Positions 35,185-45,080 are shown, counted from the stretch's first letter. The stretch is DNA of 64,000 nt from Candidatus Hebobacterum abditum (GCA_029821875.1 JALGXW010000001.1:97987-161986); one strand, 5' to 3'. The notes: generated from the sequence alone by a model not told the origin. A program made the numbers and translations.

Positions 35185-36891
35185 GTGCGGACCCGCGAGC
35201 TCTTTGCCCCCACACTGCGACAGATCTCAGGCGAGGTGGAGTTGGCGAGCCATCGGCTGTTGCTGCGCGCTGGTTTCGTGCGCCAGCTCGCGGCGGGGAT
35301 GTACTCGCTTCTGCCCCTGGGACTGCGGGTGGTGCGCAAGATTGAGAATATCGTACGCGAGGAGATGGACGCGGCCGGCGCGCAGGAGCTGTTCCTCCCG
35401 GCGCTCCATCCGCTCGAACTCTGGGAGAAGACGGGCCGTGCCCAGTACTGGGGCGACGAGCTCATGAAGCTCAAAGACCGGACAGGGCGGCCGTTCTGTC
35501 TGGGGGGAACGCACGAGGAGGTCATCACCCAGCTCGCGTCGGAGGTGAAGTCCTATCGCGAGCTGCCGTTCACCCTCTATCAGATTCAGACGAAGTTCCG
35601 AGATGACCCGCGGCCGCGAGGTGGGCTGATCCGCGTTCGCGAATTCACGATGAAGGACGCCTACAGCTTCGATCGCGATGTTCCCGGCCTCGACTCCTCG
35701 TACGAGACGATGGTGGAAGCGTACCATAAGATCATGCAGCGCGTCGGGCTGCCCTACCACGTCGTGGACGCGTCGGGGGGAGGCATCGGCGGGTGGGACA
35801 CGAGGGAGTTCGAACTGCCGACCGAGGCCGGCGAGAGCCATTACCTCCGGTGCGACTCCTGTGGCTATGCCGCCACGCCGGAGGTGGCGCAGTGCAAAGC
35901 TGAGATCGAGCCGCCGACCGAGGAAGAGCAGGCCTTGGAGCGCGTCGACACACCGGATCGGCGAACCATTGAGGAGGTCACGGAGTTCCTGGGCGTGCCG
36001 CCGAAGAAGCTCGTCAAGACCCTGATCTATGAGGCCGACGGGCGGGTGGTGGCCGCCTTGGTCCGGGGCGACCGGGATCTCAGCGAGGACAAGCTCCAGC
36101 TCGCCTTGGGCGCGAAGAAGCTCGAGATGGCGGAGGCAGCGACGATCGAGCGAGTGAGCAGCGCGCCGGTCGGTTTCGCGGGGCCGGTCGGCCTCAAGGA
36201 AGCAGAGATCCTGGCCGACAATGAGCTCCGTGGGGAGCGTAACTTCATCACCGGCGGCAACGAGGCCGACCTCCACCTGCGGAACGTGAACTTCGGACGC
36301 GACTTCGAGGTGAAGGACTGGGCAGACCTGAGGAACGGGGAGGCGGGCGACCTTTGCCCGGGGTGCGGCGAGCCACTGAGGGCCTACCGAGGCATCGAGC
36401 TAGCCCACGTGTTCAAGCTGGGCACGATCTACAGCGAACCGCTTGAAGCACACTTCCTGGACGAGGACGGAGAGCGGAAGCCCATGGTGATGGGCTGCTA
36501 TGGGCTCGGCACGACTCGCATGATGGCGGCCGTCGTCGAGCGCTTCAACGACGACGCCGGGATCATCTGGCCCATGGCGGTCGCTCCCTACGAGGCGGTC
36601 ATCATCCTTCTGAACCACGACGACGAGGAGCACCGCGCCATTGCGGAGCAGCTCTATGTCGAGCTTCAGCAGGATGGCTTCGAGGTCTTACTGGAAGACC
36701 GGCCCGAGCGGGCCGGAGTGAAGTTCAAGGATGCGGACCTGATAGGCATCCCGGGTCAGATCGTCGTCGGCCGGCTGGCAGGAGAAGGGAAGGTGGAGGT
36801 CCGTCGCCGAGGTGGCGAGAGCCGGACCGTGCCAGTTGGCGAGGCCGGCGGCACCCTGCGAGAGCTGCTCTCAAGCAACCTCCCAGCCTGA
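35185..36891 (+). CDS. proS: Prolyl-tRNA synthetase, bacterial type
   Basis: 568 aa. The class II core has GLRVVRKIENIVREEMD, GGTHEEVITQLASEV and RDDPRPRGGLIRVREFTMKD. A Ybak-like editing domain is inserted (about 250-400: EFLGVPPKKLVKTLIYEADG), and the anticodon-binding domain closes the protein. This is the ProS with editing insertion common in bacteria. Start is GTG with ATAGGAG upstream. The small unknown gene and an MgtC-like gene flank it. Confidence 0.96.
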   Translation: MRTRELFAPTLRQISGEVELASHRLLLRAGFVRQLAAGMYSLLPLGLRVVRKIENIVREEMDAAGAQELFLPALHPLELWEKTGRAQYWGDELMKLKDRTGRPFCLGGTHEEVITQLASEVKSYRELPFTLYQIQTKFRDDPRPRGGLIRVREFTMKDAYSFDRDVPGLDSSYETMVEAYHKIMQRVGLPYHVVDASGGGIGGWDTREFELPTEAGESHYLRCDSCGYAATPEVAQCKAEIEPPTEEEQALERVDTPDRRTIEEVTEFLGVPPKKLVKTLIYEADGRVVAALVRGDRDLSEDKLQLALGAKKLEMAEAATIERVSSAPVGFAGPVGLKEAEILADNELRGERNFITGGNEADLHLRNVNFGRDFEVKDWADLRNGEAGDLCPGCGEPLRAYRGIELAHVFKLGTIYSEPLEAHFLDEDGERKPMVMGCYGLGTTRMMAAVVERFNDDAGIIWPMAVAPYEAVIILLNHDDEEHRAIAEQLYVELQQDGFEVLLEDRPERAGVKFKDADLIGIPGQIVVGRLAGEGKVEVRRRGGESRTVPVGEAGGTLRELLSSNLPA

Positions 36892-36903
36892 AGCGAGGAG
36901 ACC

Positions 36904-37557
36904 ATGGATCCGCTCTCGGTGCTGGAGAAACTAGCTGTCGCAGTTGTCTGCGGCGGGGTTGTAGGATGGCAGAGAGAGGCCCGCGACCGACCGGCCGGCC
37001 TGCGGACCCATGTTCTCGTCTGCCTCGGTTCAGCCGTCTATACGCTGGCCTCGCTGAGCTTCAGCAGTCCTCCGGCCGACCCAGGCCGTGTTGCCGCGCA
37101 GGTGGCCACGGGGATGGGGTTCCTGGGCGCGGGCACCATCATCCGGCACGGCAACATCGTCAGGGGGCTCACCACGGCGGCCAGCCTCTGGGCGGTTGCT
37201 GCCATTGGCCTGTGTGTGGGCATCGGGGGGCAGGCCATGTGGATCGCCGGCATCGCGACGTTGATAGTGCTCCTGACTCTCACTGTTCTACGTCGGCTGG
37301 AGGCGGTTCTTCTGCCTGGCATGCGCGTCTCACACCTCAGCGTGCGTGTGCGATCGGGCTCCGGCCGGCTGGAGGCCATTCGGCGGGCCCTGGGTGAGAA
37401 AGGGGTCGAGATAGAGTCGATCGAGATGTCGGAGGTGGGCCCGGACGGTGTTCAGGAGCTCCACCTGCGCGTGCTGCTGCCGAGAGACTGCGATGTGACC
37501 GATCTCGGTTCCGACCTGGCAGAGCTCGAAGGCTTCGTCGGGCTCCGCTGCGAGTAG
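36904..37557 (+). CDS. MgtC/SapB family membrane protein
   Basis: 217 aa. Four to five membrane helices in the first 140 residues carry the signature VGWQREARDRPAGLRTHVLVC and GMGFLGAGTIIRHGN. An ACT-like C-terminal domain (about 140-217) follows. MgtC proteins are linked to survival at low magnesium and to F-ATPase control; the reaction is not settled. Start ATG lies 12 bases after proS. The downstream 233-base gap holds the next promoter. Confidence 0.87.
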   Translation: MDPLSVLEKLAVAVVCGGVVGWQREARDRPAGLRTHVLVCLGSAVYTLASLSFSSPPADPGRVAAQVATGMGFLGAGTIIRHGNIVRGLTTAASLWAVAAIGLCVGIGGQAMWIAGIATLIVLLTLTVLRRLEAVLLPGMRVSHLSVRVRSGSGRLEAIRRALGEKGVEIESIEMSEVGPDGVQELHLRVLLPRDCDVTDLGSDLAELEGFVGLRCE

Positions 37558-37579
37558 CCCCTTTCGCCCCCGCGCGACG

Positions 37580-37608
37580 TTGACAGGCACGACCCTCTGT
37601 CCTATACT
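37580..37608 (+). promoter_or_regulatory. Near-consensus promoter of the ABC exporter operon
   Basis: TTGACA (37580-37585), 17 bases, TATACT (37603-37608). The predicted leader to the ATG at 37791 is about 175 bases; I saw no recognisable riboswitch in it. Confidence 0.8.
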
Positions 37609-37790
37609 ACTCGCTCCTTCTGAGTTCTCAGTTCGGGATAGGTTGAGCGTCCGTCCCTGAGCGTCGGGCGCCCAGGCCCGTCTTTGACATCTCTCTCCCT
37701 CGTACCACTCCGACGTGTCCGCAGGCGCGGGCGCGTCGGCGTTTGGCGTGGCCCCGGGCGTGTGTCGAGATCGCTTCTAGGGGGATAGGC

Positions 37791-38774
37791 ATGCCGCAGA
37801 TAGTCGTCGACGATCTCGTCAAGACCTTCCGCGTCGCCGAGCGCCAGCCAGGCCTATGGGGCGCCGCTCGCGGACTGCTGAAACGGCGACACCGCACGGT
37901 CGAGGCGCTGGCCGGCGTCTCGTTCGGCATCGAGACGGGCGAGCTGGTCGGATACATCGGGCCGAATGGCGCGGGGAAGTCAACGACCGTCAAGGTGCTC
38001 GCGGGCATCCTCGTGCCGGACTCCGGCCGCTGCGAGGTGCTTGGCCGCGTCCCGTGGCGGGAACGGGTCGCCAACGCGCGCGAGATAGGCGTCGTGTTTG
38101 GGCAGCGGACACAGCTATGGTGGGACCTGCCTGTGATCGAGTCCTTCGAGTTGCTGCGGGATATCTACCGGGTGTCCCCACAAGCCCACCTCCGGTCCCG
38201 CGATGAGCTCGTGGACATGCTCGACATGGAGCCCCTTCTCGATGTGCCGGTACGGCAGTTGAGCCTGGGCCAGCGCATGCGGTGCGACCTGGCCGCGGCG
38301 CTGTTGCACTCGCCGCCGGTTCTCTACTTGGACGAGCCGACCATCGGGTTGGATGCCGTGTCCAAGCTCGCAGTCCGCGACTTCGTGCGCCAACTGAATC
38401 GGGAACGCGGCGTCACCATCATCCTGACGACTCACGATATGGATGATATCGAGGCGCTGTGCACCCGCATCATCGTCATCAACGAGGGACACATACTGTC
38501 CGATGGCACGCTCAACGACCTGCGAGCCCGCGTCACCACCGAGCGTTGGCTCATCGTCGACCTGGCCGAGGAAGACGGAGACGTTGCCGATCCGCAGGCC
38601 ACCGTCATCAGCCGGGAGGGCCATCGCGTGTGCCTGCGCTTCGATCCGGACGAGGTCAGCGCGGCCGAGCTGATTGGTCGGATCACTGCTGGGCACGCCA
38701 TCCGTGATCTCTTCGTGGAGAACCCGCCCATCGAGGAGATCATCGCGCGGCTCTACGGGGAGCAGTGCCGATGA
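37791..38774 (+). CDS. ABC transporter ATP-binding protein (ABC-2 type)
   Basis: 327 aa. Walker A GPNGAGKST (57-65), signature RQLSLGQRMRCDLAAALLHS, Walker B LYLDEPTIGLD, switch LTTHDMDD. The family (COG4586-like) pairs with two DUF990-type permeases, just as the next two genes encode. Such exporters move unknown hydrophobic or antibiotic-like substrates. The ATG at 37791 follows GGGGGA; an upstream in-frame GTG at 37743 has no site. It overlaps the first permease by four bases. Confidence 0.88.
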   Translation: MPQIVVDDLVKTFRVAERQPGLWGAARGLLKRRHRTVEALAGVSFGIETGELVGYIGPNGAGKSTTVKVLAGILVPDSGRCEVLGRVPWRERVANAREIGVVFGQRTQLWWDLPVIESFELLRDIYRVSPQAHLRSRDELVDMLDMEPLLDVPVRQLSLGQRMRCDLAAALLHSPPVLYLDEPTIGLDAVSKLAVRDFVRQLNRERGVTIILTTHDMDDIEALCTRIIVINEGHILSDGTLNDLRARVTTERWLIVDLAEEDGDVADPQATVISREGHRVCLRFDPDEVSAAELIGRITAGHAIRDLFVENPPIEEIIARLYGEQCR

Positions 38775-39562
38775 CACCATACTGGGCCATCCTCAGCGCG
38801 CGCTTCCGGATGCTCCTCCAGTACCGCGCGGCGGCCGCCGCCGGCTTTGGCACGCAGCTCTTCTGGGGCCTCATTCGCGTCATGATATTCGAGGCCTTCT
38901 ATCGCTCCACCACCAGCGCGCAGCCGATGAGCTATCAGGAAGTCGTCACCTACATCTGGCTCGGCCAGGCGCTCCTCGCCCTCCTCCCGTGGAACTACGA
39001 CCGGGACATCCACGCTCTGGTTCGGTCCGGCAATGTGGCCTATGAGCTGCTGCGCCCCCTCGACCTCTACTGGCACTGGTATGCGCGAGCGGTGGCCTGG
39101 CGAGTGGCTCCGGCGGTGCTCCGCGCGCTTCCCATGTTCATCGTCGCCGGCCTGTTCTTCGGCCTGCAGGCGCCGGTCTCGTGGGCATCCTTCGGGGCCT
39201 GGCTCATTGCATTGGTCGGCGCGCTGCTACTGTCCGCCGCCATTACGACTCTCGTCAACATCTCGCTCATGTGGACGATCGCCGGTGACGGCATCGCAAC
39301 ACTAGTCTCGACGCTGGTCATCATACTGTCCGGCATGGTCGTCCCGCTTCCGTTCTTCCCGGACTGGGCCCAATCTATCCTCAACTTCCTTCCATTCCGT
39401 GGACTCGTCGACGTCCCATTCCGGCTCTATATGGGCCACCTCCCGCCCGGTGACATCTATGGGTTGTTCGCCCATCAGCTCGGTTGGACGCTCGCCCTGG
39501 TGGCCGTCAGCCACCACGTGCTCGGCCGAGGCACGCGCCGACTCGTGGTGCAGGGAGGCTGA
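38771..39562 (+). CDS. ABC-2 permease, COG4587-like
   Basis: 263 aa, about six membrane helices. It includes LRPLDLYWHWYARAVAWRV, a segment shared by the DUF990-like permeases that work with the preceding ATPase. The ATG at 38771 lies in an ATGA overlap with the ATPase gene; a GTG six bases earlier is less likely. The stop overlaps the next permease start. Confidence 0.82.
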   Translation: MTPYWAILSARFRMLLQYRAAAAAGFGTQLFWGLIRVMIFEAFYRSTTSAQPMSYQEVVTYIWLGQALLALLPWNYDRDIHALVRSGNVAYELLRPLDLYWHWYARAVAWRVAPAVLRALPMFIVAGLFFGLQAPVSWASFGAWLIALVGALLLSAAITTLVNISLMWTIAGDGIATLVSTLVIILSGMVVPLPFFPDWAQSILNFLPFRGLVDVPFRLYMGHLPPGDIYGLFAHQLGWTLALVAVSHHVLGRGTRRLVVQGG

Positions 39563-40368
39563 TGATGCTGGGCGACTTCCGCCTCTACTTCCGCTACATC
39601 GGCATATCCGTCCGCTCACAGATGCAGTACCGCTGGTCCTTCATCATGATGACCATTGGGCACTTCCTCACCACCGGGATTGAGTTCGTCGGCATCTGGA
39701 TCCTGTTCCAACGTTTCGGCAACATCAGGGGATGGTCGTTGGCCGAGGTCGCGCTCTGCTATGGGATCGTCAACATTGCCTTCTCCATCTCCGATGCCAC
39801 GACGCGCGGCTTCGACATGTTCCACATTATGGTGAAGGGCGGGGAGTTCGACCGCCTTCTCCTCCGGCCTCGGAGCACAGCCCTGCAGGTGGCCGGCCAG
39901 GAGCTCACTATGAGGAGAATCGGCCGGCTCACGCAGGGCCTTATCGTGCTTCTGTGGAGCGCGCACACCCTCGGCATTGTGTGGTCTCCTGCGAAGGTCG
40001 CCCTCACTGGCGCGGCGGCGCTCGGCGGCGCCTGTCTCTTCTGCGGCCTCTTCGTTCTCCAGGCCACGCTCGCGTTCTGGACCGTCGAGACGCTGGAGAT
40101 CGTCAACACCGTCACCTACGGCGGAGTGGAGACGGCACAGTTCCCGCTGTCCATCTACCGGCCGTGGCTTCGCCGGTTCTTCACCGGTGTGATCCCCCTC
40201 GCGACTGTCAGCTACTTCCCCGCGCTGGCCATCCTTGGGCGGGGCGCGGGTTCAGCGGTGCCGCCGGCCCTACAGTGGGGCGCGCCGCTGGCCGGATTCG
40301 CGTTCCTGCTTGCCGCGCTGCAGGTGTGGAAGTTCGGCGTGCGGCATTACACTTCCACCGGAAGCTAG
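39562..40368 (+). CDS. ABC-2 permease, COG3694-like
   Basis: 268 aa, about six membrane helices, with LLLRPRSTALQVAGQELTMRRI similar to the first permease. It should form a heterodimer with it. Starts are ATG at 39562 or 39565, with GGGAGG just before (39553-39558). It is the last gene of the exporter operon. Confidence 0.82.
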   Translation: MMLGDFRLYFRYIGISVRSQMQYRWSFIMMTIGHFLTTGIEFVGIWILFQRFGNIRGWSLAEVALCYGIVNIAFSISDATTRGFDMFHIMVKGGEFDRLLLRPRSTALQVAGQELTMRRIGRLTQGLIVLLWSAHTLGIVWSPAKVALTGAAALGGACLFCGLFVLQATLAFWTVETLEIVNTVTYGGVETAQFPLSIYRPWLRRFFTGVIPLATVSYFPALAILGRGAGSAVPPALQWGAPLAGFAFLLAALQVWKFGVRHYTSTGS

Positions 40369-40520
40369 GTGGTGAAGCTCCTCGCCGCGCGGAGGCCTCT
40401 GGCTCCCTCCCGAAGGCGCATGCCACGTGCTTCCGCAGGGCTGTGCCGCAGCAGGGGAGGAATAGGCAGCGGGGCGCAACAGACACGCCGGTTCGGCGAA
40501 GCTGGAGAGCGCGCTGTAGC

Positions 40521-40549
40521 TTGTCAATGGGTTCCCGCTGTGCTATACT
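40521..40549 (+). promoter_or_regulatory. Promoter of the nusA operon
   Basis: TTGTCA (40521-40526), 17 bases, TATACT (40544-40549). The predicted transcription start is near 40556, 70 bases before the nusA ATG. Confidence 0.75.
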
Positions 40550-40578
40550 GACTTCGGGAACGAGGTTCTCGCGTTGGC

Positions 40579-40604
40579 GAAGAGTGGGAGTTGTCCCACT
40601 CTTC
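40579..40604 (+). promoter_or_regulatory. nusA leader hairpin
   Basis: A perfect 11-bp stem (GAAGAGTGGGA / TCCCACTCTTC) with loop GTTG. Hairpins of this GAGTGGG/CCCACTC type precede rimP-nusA operons in many bacteria, as I recall; here it precedes nusA directly. No T-run follows it. Confidence 0.8.
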
Positions 40605-40625
40605 AGCGTTAGAAAGCGTGCTGTG

Positions 40626-42221
40626 ATGCAGGTTGACTTCGTTCAAGCGCTGCGCGACATAGGTCGGGAGAAGGATATCCCGCTCGAGACGCTGAGCGAG
40701 ATAATCGAGGCCGCGCTTGTCTCAGCCTACAAGAAGCACTACGGCGCGAGCTGCGAGATCCATGTGGATATCGACTGGGACAACGGGACGGCCGCGGTAT
40801 TCTGCCGCAGGCAGATCGTGGAGCACGTCGAGAACCCGCACACGGAGATGTCGCTTGCCGATGCCCGCCGGCTCGATCCGACGGTGGAGGAGCACGAATA
40901 CCTCGACATCGAGGTCTCTCCTCGGGAGTTCGGACGCATTGCGGCGCAGACTGCCAAGCAGGTGGTTGCCCAGCGGATCCGCGAGGCCGAGCGCGACATC
41001 ATATACGAAGAGTTCAGCAACCGAGACGGCGATGTTGTGACAGGCGTCGTGCAGCGGCGCGACGGCAGGACTGTCTTCATCGACATGGGCAAGGTCGAGG
41101 CCGTTCTTCCGGGGTCCGAGCAGAGCCCGATAGACAGTTACCGACCTGGCGAGCGGTTGAAGGTTTACATATTGGAGGTCAAGCGGACCACCAAGATACC
41201 GCGCGTCCTGGTCTCGCGAAGCCATCCTGGACTTCTGCGGAAGCTGTTCGAGCTCGAGGTGCCGGAGGTCCACGAGGGAATTGTCGAGATGAGGGCCCAG
41301 GCGCGGGAGGCAGGACACCGCTCGAAGGTAGCCGTTGTGTCCAAGCAAGAGAATGTTGACCCCGTCGGGGCCTGCGTGGGACACCGCGGGAGCCGTGTTC
41401 AGGCCGTCGTTGACGAGCTGCGCGGTGAGAAGGTAGATATCGTCCGTTGGGGCGATGATCCTGCGAAGTACGTCGCGAGCGCTCTGAGCCCGGCCAGGGT
41501 GAGCCGAGTCATCATCGACGAGGAAACTCGATCCGCAACCGTAGTCGCGCCCGACAATCAGCTGTCCTTGGCAATCGGCCGCGAGGGCCAGAACGTCAGG
41601 CTGGCAGCCCGGCTGACGGGCTGGCGCATCGACATAAGAAGCGAGGCCCAGATCGCCGAGCAGGCGGCGGCCGAAGCAGTCGCGCCAGAGGCCGAGCAGG
41701 AGGCGGCTGAAGCGGTCGCGTCAGAGGCCGAGGAGGGGGTGGCTGAAGCGGTCGCGTCAGAGGCCGAGCAGGCGGAGGCTGAAGCGGTCGCGTCAGAGGC
41801 CGAGGAGGGGGTGGCCGAAGCGGTCGCGTCAGAGGCCGAGCAAGAGGTGGCTGAAGCGGTCGCGTCAGAGGCCGAGCAAGAGGTGGCTGAAGCCGTCGCG
41901 TCAGAGGCCGAGGAGGTCGAAGAGGCGACGCTGCCAGCGACAGTGGATGGCGCAGGCGATGAGCCGGCCGGGGAGGGGGCCGCTGCCGCTCCGGTGGCGC
42001 CAGAGGTATCTGAGGAGGAGCCAGGCACTCCCCAAGCAGAGCCTGGCGAGCCGGTTCCGGTGGGCGCTGAGCAGGTCGAGGCAGAGGAAGAGGCGCCGCT
42101 CGAGGCAGGCGCGGCGGAGATGGCCTCCGAGGACGAGCGCAACGAGAAGAGGGAATCCGCGCCCGAGGCCGGCGCGGCGGTTGCCAACGACGAGCCCTCG
42201 TCTACGGCCGGAGCCGAATGA
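40626..42221 (+). CDS. nusA: Transcription termination/antitermination protein NusA
   Basis: 531 aa. Residues 1 to about 345 hold the N-terminal RNA polymerase-binding domain, the S1 domain (GDVVTGVVQRRDGRTVFIDMG), and two KH domains (GACVGHRGSRVQAVVDEL and LAIGREGQNVRLAARLTGW). The rest is Ala/Glu-rich, including seven 12-residue repeats (343-426). There is no sign of the E. coli AR repeats. The ATG at 40626 has only a weak ribosome site, which may reflect the leader structure. The gene is not preceded by rimP. It overlaps ylxR by four bases. Confidence 0.95.
   Translation: MQVDFVQALRDIGREKDIPLETLSEIIEAALVSAYKKHYGASCEIHVDIDWDNGTAAVFCRRQIVEHVENPHTEMSLADARRLDPTVEEHEYLDIEVSPREFGRIAAQTAKQVVAQRIREAERDIIYEEFSNRDGDVVTGVVQRRDGRTVFIDMGKVEAVLPGSEQSPIDSYRPGERLKVYILEVKRTTKIPRVLVSRSHPGLLRKLFELEVPEVHEGIVEMRAQAREAGHRSKVAVVSKQENVDPVGACVGHRGSRVQAVVDELRGEKVDIVRWGDDPAKYVASALSPARVSRVIIDEETRSATVVAPDNQLSLAIGREGQNVRLAARLTGWRIDIRSEAQIAEQAAAEAVAPEAEQEAAEAVASEAEEGVAEAVASEAEQAEAEAVASEAEEGVAEAVASEAEQEVAEAVASEAEQEVAEAVASEAEEVEEATLPATVDGAGDEPAGEGAAAAPVAPEVSEEEPGTPQAEPGEPVPVGAEQVEAEEEAPLEAGAAEMASEDERNEKRESAPEAGAAVANDEPSSTAGAE
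41652..41903 (+). repeat. Seven tandem 36-bp units in nusA
   Basis: Units encode variants of EAEQEVAEAVAS; the DNA core is nearly constant (gctgaagcggtcgcgtcagagg). The first unit is more diverged. Near-identity at DNA level suggests recent unit duplication and possible length variation. Confidence 0.9.
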
Positions 42222-42481
42222 GACGATCGCCGCGGGTGCCACAGCGTACGTGCGTCGCCTGTCGCCAAGTCCGGCCGAAGGGGGAGTTGCTTCGTGTCGT
42301 TCGGACGCCGCAAGGAGACGTGCTGGTCGACGCGACCGGAAAGTCGGCCGGCCGCGGCGCCTATGTGTGCCGTAGTCGGCAGTGCGCCGAGCGAGCGGTG
42401 GGGCAGAAGAAGCTGGCGCGGGCGCTCGGAGTCGCCGTCGAGTCACATCTGCTTGAGTGCATCGTGAGTGAGTTGGGGTGA
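42218..42481 (+). CDS. ylxR: YlxR (DUF448) RNA-binding protein
   Basis: 87 aa. Signature RTCVACRQVRPKGELLRVV, then GRGAYVCRSRQCAERA, as in YlxR/RnpM proteins encoded between nusA and infB. A role in binding RNase P RNA has been reported in Bacillus. ATGA overlap with nusA. The next 142 bases to infB contain no clear gene; YlxQ, often found there, is absent. Confidence 0.93.
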   Translation: MRRSPRVPQRTCVACRQVRPKGELLRVVRTPQGDVLVDATGKSAGRGAYVCRSRQCAERAVGQKKLARALGVAVESHLLECIVSELG

Positions 42482-42623
42482 GCGGGGAGACGAGGTGATG
42501 GGCGCTACACTGTCGCGATGGCATGACCGAGGCGGGCGTGCGGTGCTGGGAGACCTGCGCCTCTATACGGTGATGCGCGGGTCTTCACGGGGATGAAGTG
42601 CCTGGAGGAGAGGCGAGCGCCGA

Positions 42624-44786
42624 ATGAGGGTCTATGAGCTCGCGAATCAGCTAGGGGTCAAGAGCAAGGACGTCCTGCTGCTCCTGGAGGAACTCGGGGT
42701 CGGCGGCAAGACGGCCAGCTCGACCGTGCCGCCTGTCTACCTCGGCCAGATAAGAGCTCGGTTTGGCGGCGAGGAAGAAGCAGCCGAGGCCGAAGCGCCC
42801 TCGCCTGCTCCCGAAGAGAAGAAGCCTGTCGCCGAGAAGAAGCCCGAGGAGGCCGCGGCGGCAGTCGCCGGGCAGCCGGAGACTCCGAGCGCGCCGGTCG
42901 AAGAGGAAGCCGCTGAGGGCGGGGAAGAGAGGGTGAAGCTCAAGGCTCCCTTCACGGCAGTGGACTTTGCTGCCGCCCTCGACACTGATGCAGAGAACAT
43001 CGTGAAGGCGGCGGCCGACCTTGGGGAGTCCATCGAGGAGAACGCTGTCGTGCCGACAGAGCTCGCCCTCCTCATCGGCGAGCAGTGGGGCTACGCAGTA
43101 CAGATCGAGGAGCCGGAGGTCGTCGAGGAGCCGGCCGAGCCTGCCGAAGAGGAGGCGCCGGCCGAAGCGGCAGCAGTTGAAGAAGCCGTTGCCGAGGCCG
43201 CCGAAGAGGCGGAGGCGCCAGCGCCACCACCTCTCAAGGTCGTCCCGCGGCGGACTGCGCCGCCGGATGCTCCGCCGCGGCCGCCTGTCGTGACGGTGCT
43301 CGGGCACGTGGATCACGGCAAGACGACGCTGCTGGACGCGATCCGTGAGAGCAACGTTGTCGAGCAGGAGCCCGGCGCCATCACTCAGCACATCGGCGCC
43401 TATCAGATAGAGGTCAAGGGCAAGCCCCTGACTTTCATCGACACGCCCGGGCACGAGGCCTTTACTGCGATGCGAGCGCGCGGCGCCCAGGTGACAGACA
43501 TTGCCGTGCTCGTCGTGGCCGCCGACGACGGCGTAATGCCGCAGACGCTTGAGGCCGTCGATCACGCGCAAGCGGCCGGCGTACCGATAGTCGTGGCCAT
43601 CAACAAGATAGACCGGGCGCCTGCTGGCTCCGACGCGGTCAAGCAGCGGCTGACTGAGAAGGGCCTGGTGCCCGAGGAATGGGGCGGGGAGACGATCTAC
43701 GTGCAGATGTCCGCGCTGGAGAAGACCGGCATAGGCGACCTCCTGGACATGATAGTGCTGATGTCGGAGATGAGGGAGTTCCGCGCGGAGAGAGACAAGC
43801 CCGCGGAGGGAGTGGTGCTGGAGGGGGAGCTCGATAAGCGCCGCGGCAGTGTGGCAACGCTGCTGGTGCAGGAAGGGGTCTTGCGCAGGGGCGACAGCCT
43901 GGTGGCTGGTCCTGTGGCTGGCAAGGTTCGGGCGATGATGGACGACCGGGGCAACCGGCTGAAGGAGGCCGGCCCCTCCACCGCCGTCCAGGTGATGGGC
44001 TTGTCCGAGGTCCCCGAGGCGAGCGAGCTGTTCCGGGTCGTCGAGAGCGACAGGACGGCGAGAACGCTGGCGACGGAGGAGAGGGAAAGCCAACGCGAGG
44101 CCGAGCTGAGGGCCGCCGGCCCGACATCGATGCTGGAATTGTCGCAGCTCTTCGCGGAGGGGGGCGCCAAGATCCTGAACCTCGTGCTGAAAGCCGATGC
44201 GCAGGGAACGGCCGAGGCCATCTCGGCCGCGCTGTCACCGATCGGCAATGAAGAGGTGGGTCTCGACATACTGCACTCGGGTGTGGGCGATGTGAGCGAG
44301 TCAGATATCAGCCTGGCCGCCGCCACCAAACCGACGATCGTGATCGGCTTCCAGGTAAGCGCCGACGCGCAGGCGAGGCGGCTGGCCGCGGACGAAAGCA
44401 TCGAGATCCGGCGTTACGAGGTGATATACGACCTGCTCGAAGATGTCCGCAGCACACTCTCCGGAATGCTCGAAGCCAAGATGGAAGAGGTCGTGATCGG
44501 CCAGGCCGAGGTGCGCGCTCTCTTCCAGTCATCCCGTCTGGGCACAATCGCGGGCTGCTACGTGCTGGAGGGCAGGATTGCCCGAGGCGGCACGGCCCGG
44601 GTCAGGCGGGGAGGCGAGGTCGTATTCGAGGGCCGGATCGGGTCGATGCGGCACCTGCAGGACGACGTGAGCGAGGTGGCTCAGGGCTTCGAGTGTGGGA
44701 TCGTGCTGGAGGACTTCAACGACGTCCAGGTGGGAGACATCATCGAGTGTGTGGAAGAACGGGAGCTTCGCCGCGCCGTTCTCTAG
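42624..44786 (+). CDS. infB: Translation initiation factor IF-2
   Basis: 720 aa. Two IF2_N-type segments (residues 1-45 and about 108-170) flank an Ala/Glu/Pro-rich linker. The GTPase domain starts near residue 220 with [13 protein letters not shown] (G1), then DTPGHEAF (G3) and NKID (G4). The C-terminal IF2 domains follow and are complete. GGAGGAGAGG lies about 10 bases before the ATG. The linker is shorter than in E. coli and resembles the nusA tail in composition. It binds initiator tRNA to the 30S subunit. Confidence 0.96.
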   Translation: MRVYELANQLGVKSKDVLLLLEELGVGGKTASSTVPPVYLGQIRARFGGEEEAAEAEAPSPAPEEKKPVAEKKPEEAAAAVAGQPETPSAPVEEEAAEGGEERVKLKAPFTAVDFAAALDTDAENIVKAAADLGESIEENAVVPTELALLIGEQWGYAVQIEEPEVVEEPAEPAEEEAPAEAAAVEEAVAEAAEEAEAPAPPPLKVVPRRTAPPDAPPRPPVVTVLGHVDHGKTTLLDAIRESNVVEQEPGAITQHIGAYQIEVKGKPLTFIDTPGHEAFTAMRARGAQVTDIAVLVVAADDGVMPQTLEAVDHAQAAGVPIVVAINKIDRAPAGSDAVKQRLTEKGLVPEEWGGETIYVQMSALEKTGIGDLLDMIVLMSEMREFRAERDKPAEGVVLEGELDKRRGSVATLLVQEGVLRRGDSLVAGPVAGKVRAMMDDRGNRLKEAGPSTAVQVMGLSEVPEASELFRVVESDRTARTLATEERESQREAELRAAGPTSMLELSQLFAEGGAKILNLVLKADAQGTAEAISAALSPIGNEEVGLDILHSGVGDVSESDISLAAATKPTIVIGFQVSADAQARRLAADESIEIRRYEVIYDLLEDVRSTLSGMLEAKMEEVVIGQAEVRALFQSSRLGTIAGCYVLEGRIARGGTARVRRGGEVVFEGRIGSMRHLQDDVSEVAQGFECGIVLEDFNDVQVGDIIECVEERELRRAVL

Positions 44787-44798
44787 GTTGCCGAAGAG

Positions 44799-45080
44799 AT
44801 GCATATCGCTTCTCTCCGAGTCGTGCTGGAAGTCACTGACGGCCTCACTCTGAAGGACAAGCGGCAGGTCGTTCGGAGTCTGCTGGACCGTATCAGGAAC
44901 CGCTTCAACGTGAGCGCCGCGGAGGTAGGAGCGAACGATTCGGTTCGCTACGCGGAGCTCGGCGCCGTCGCCGTTGCCAACGATCGCTCGTTTCTCGACC
45001 GGATGATGGCCAAGGTGCTCGATCTCATCGAGGGGGAGCCGCGGGCCGTGCTGCTGGAGCAAGATCTCGAGTTCTACTGA
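44799..45080 (+). CDS. DUF503 protein YlxP
   Basis: 93 aa. It matches the DUF503 family: LRVVLEVTDGLTLKDKRQVV and NVSAAEVGANDSVRYAELG. YlxP-type proteins are usually encoded between infB and rbfA, as here. The biochemical role is unknown; a ribosome assembly link is inferred from position. It starts 12 bases after infB. Confidence 0.88.
   Translation: MHIASLRVVLEVTDGLTLKDKRQVVRSLLDRIRNRFNVSAAEVGANDSVRYAELGAVAVANDRSFLDRMMAKVLDLIEGEPRAVLLEQDLEFY

Noticed and set aside
41652..41903. CRISPR-like array
   Set aside because: Units are contiguous and in frame within nusA, with no spacers.
42498..42596. 32-codon open frame between ylxR and infB
   Set aside because: Very short, ribosome site nearly touching the ATG, no resemblance to YlxQ; probably chance.
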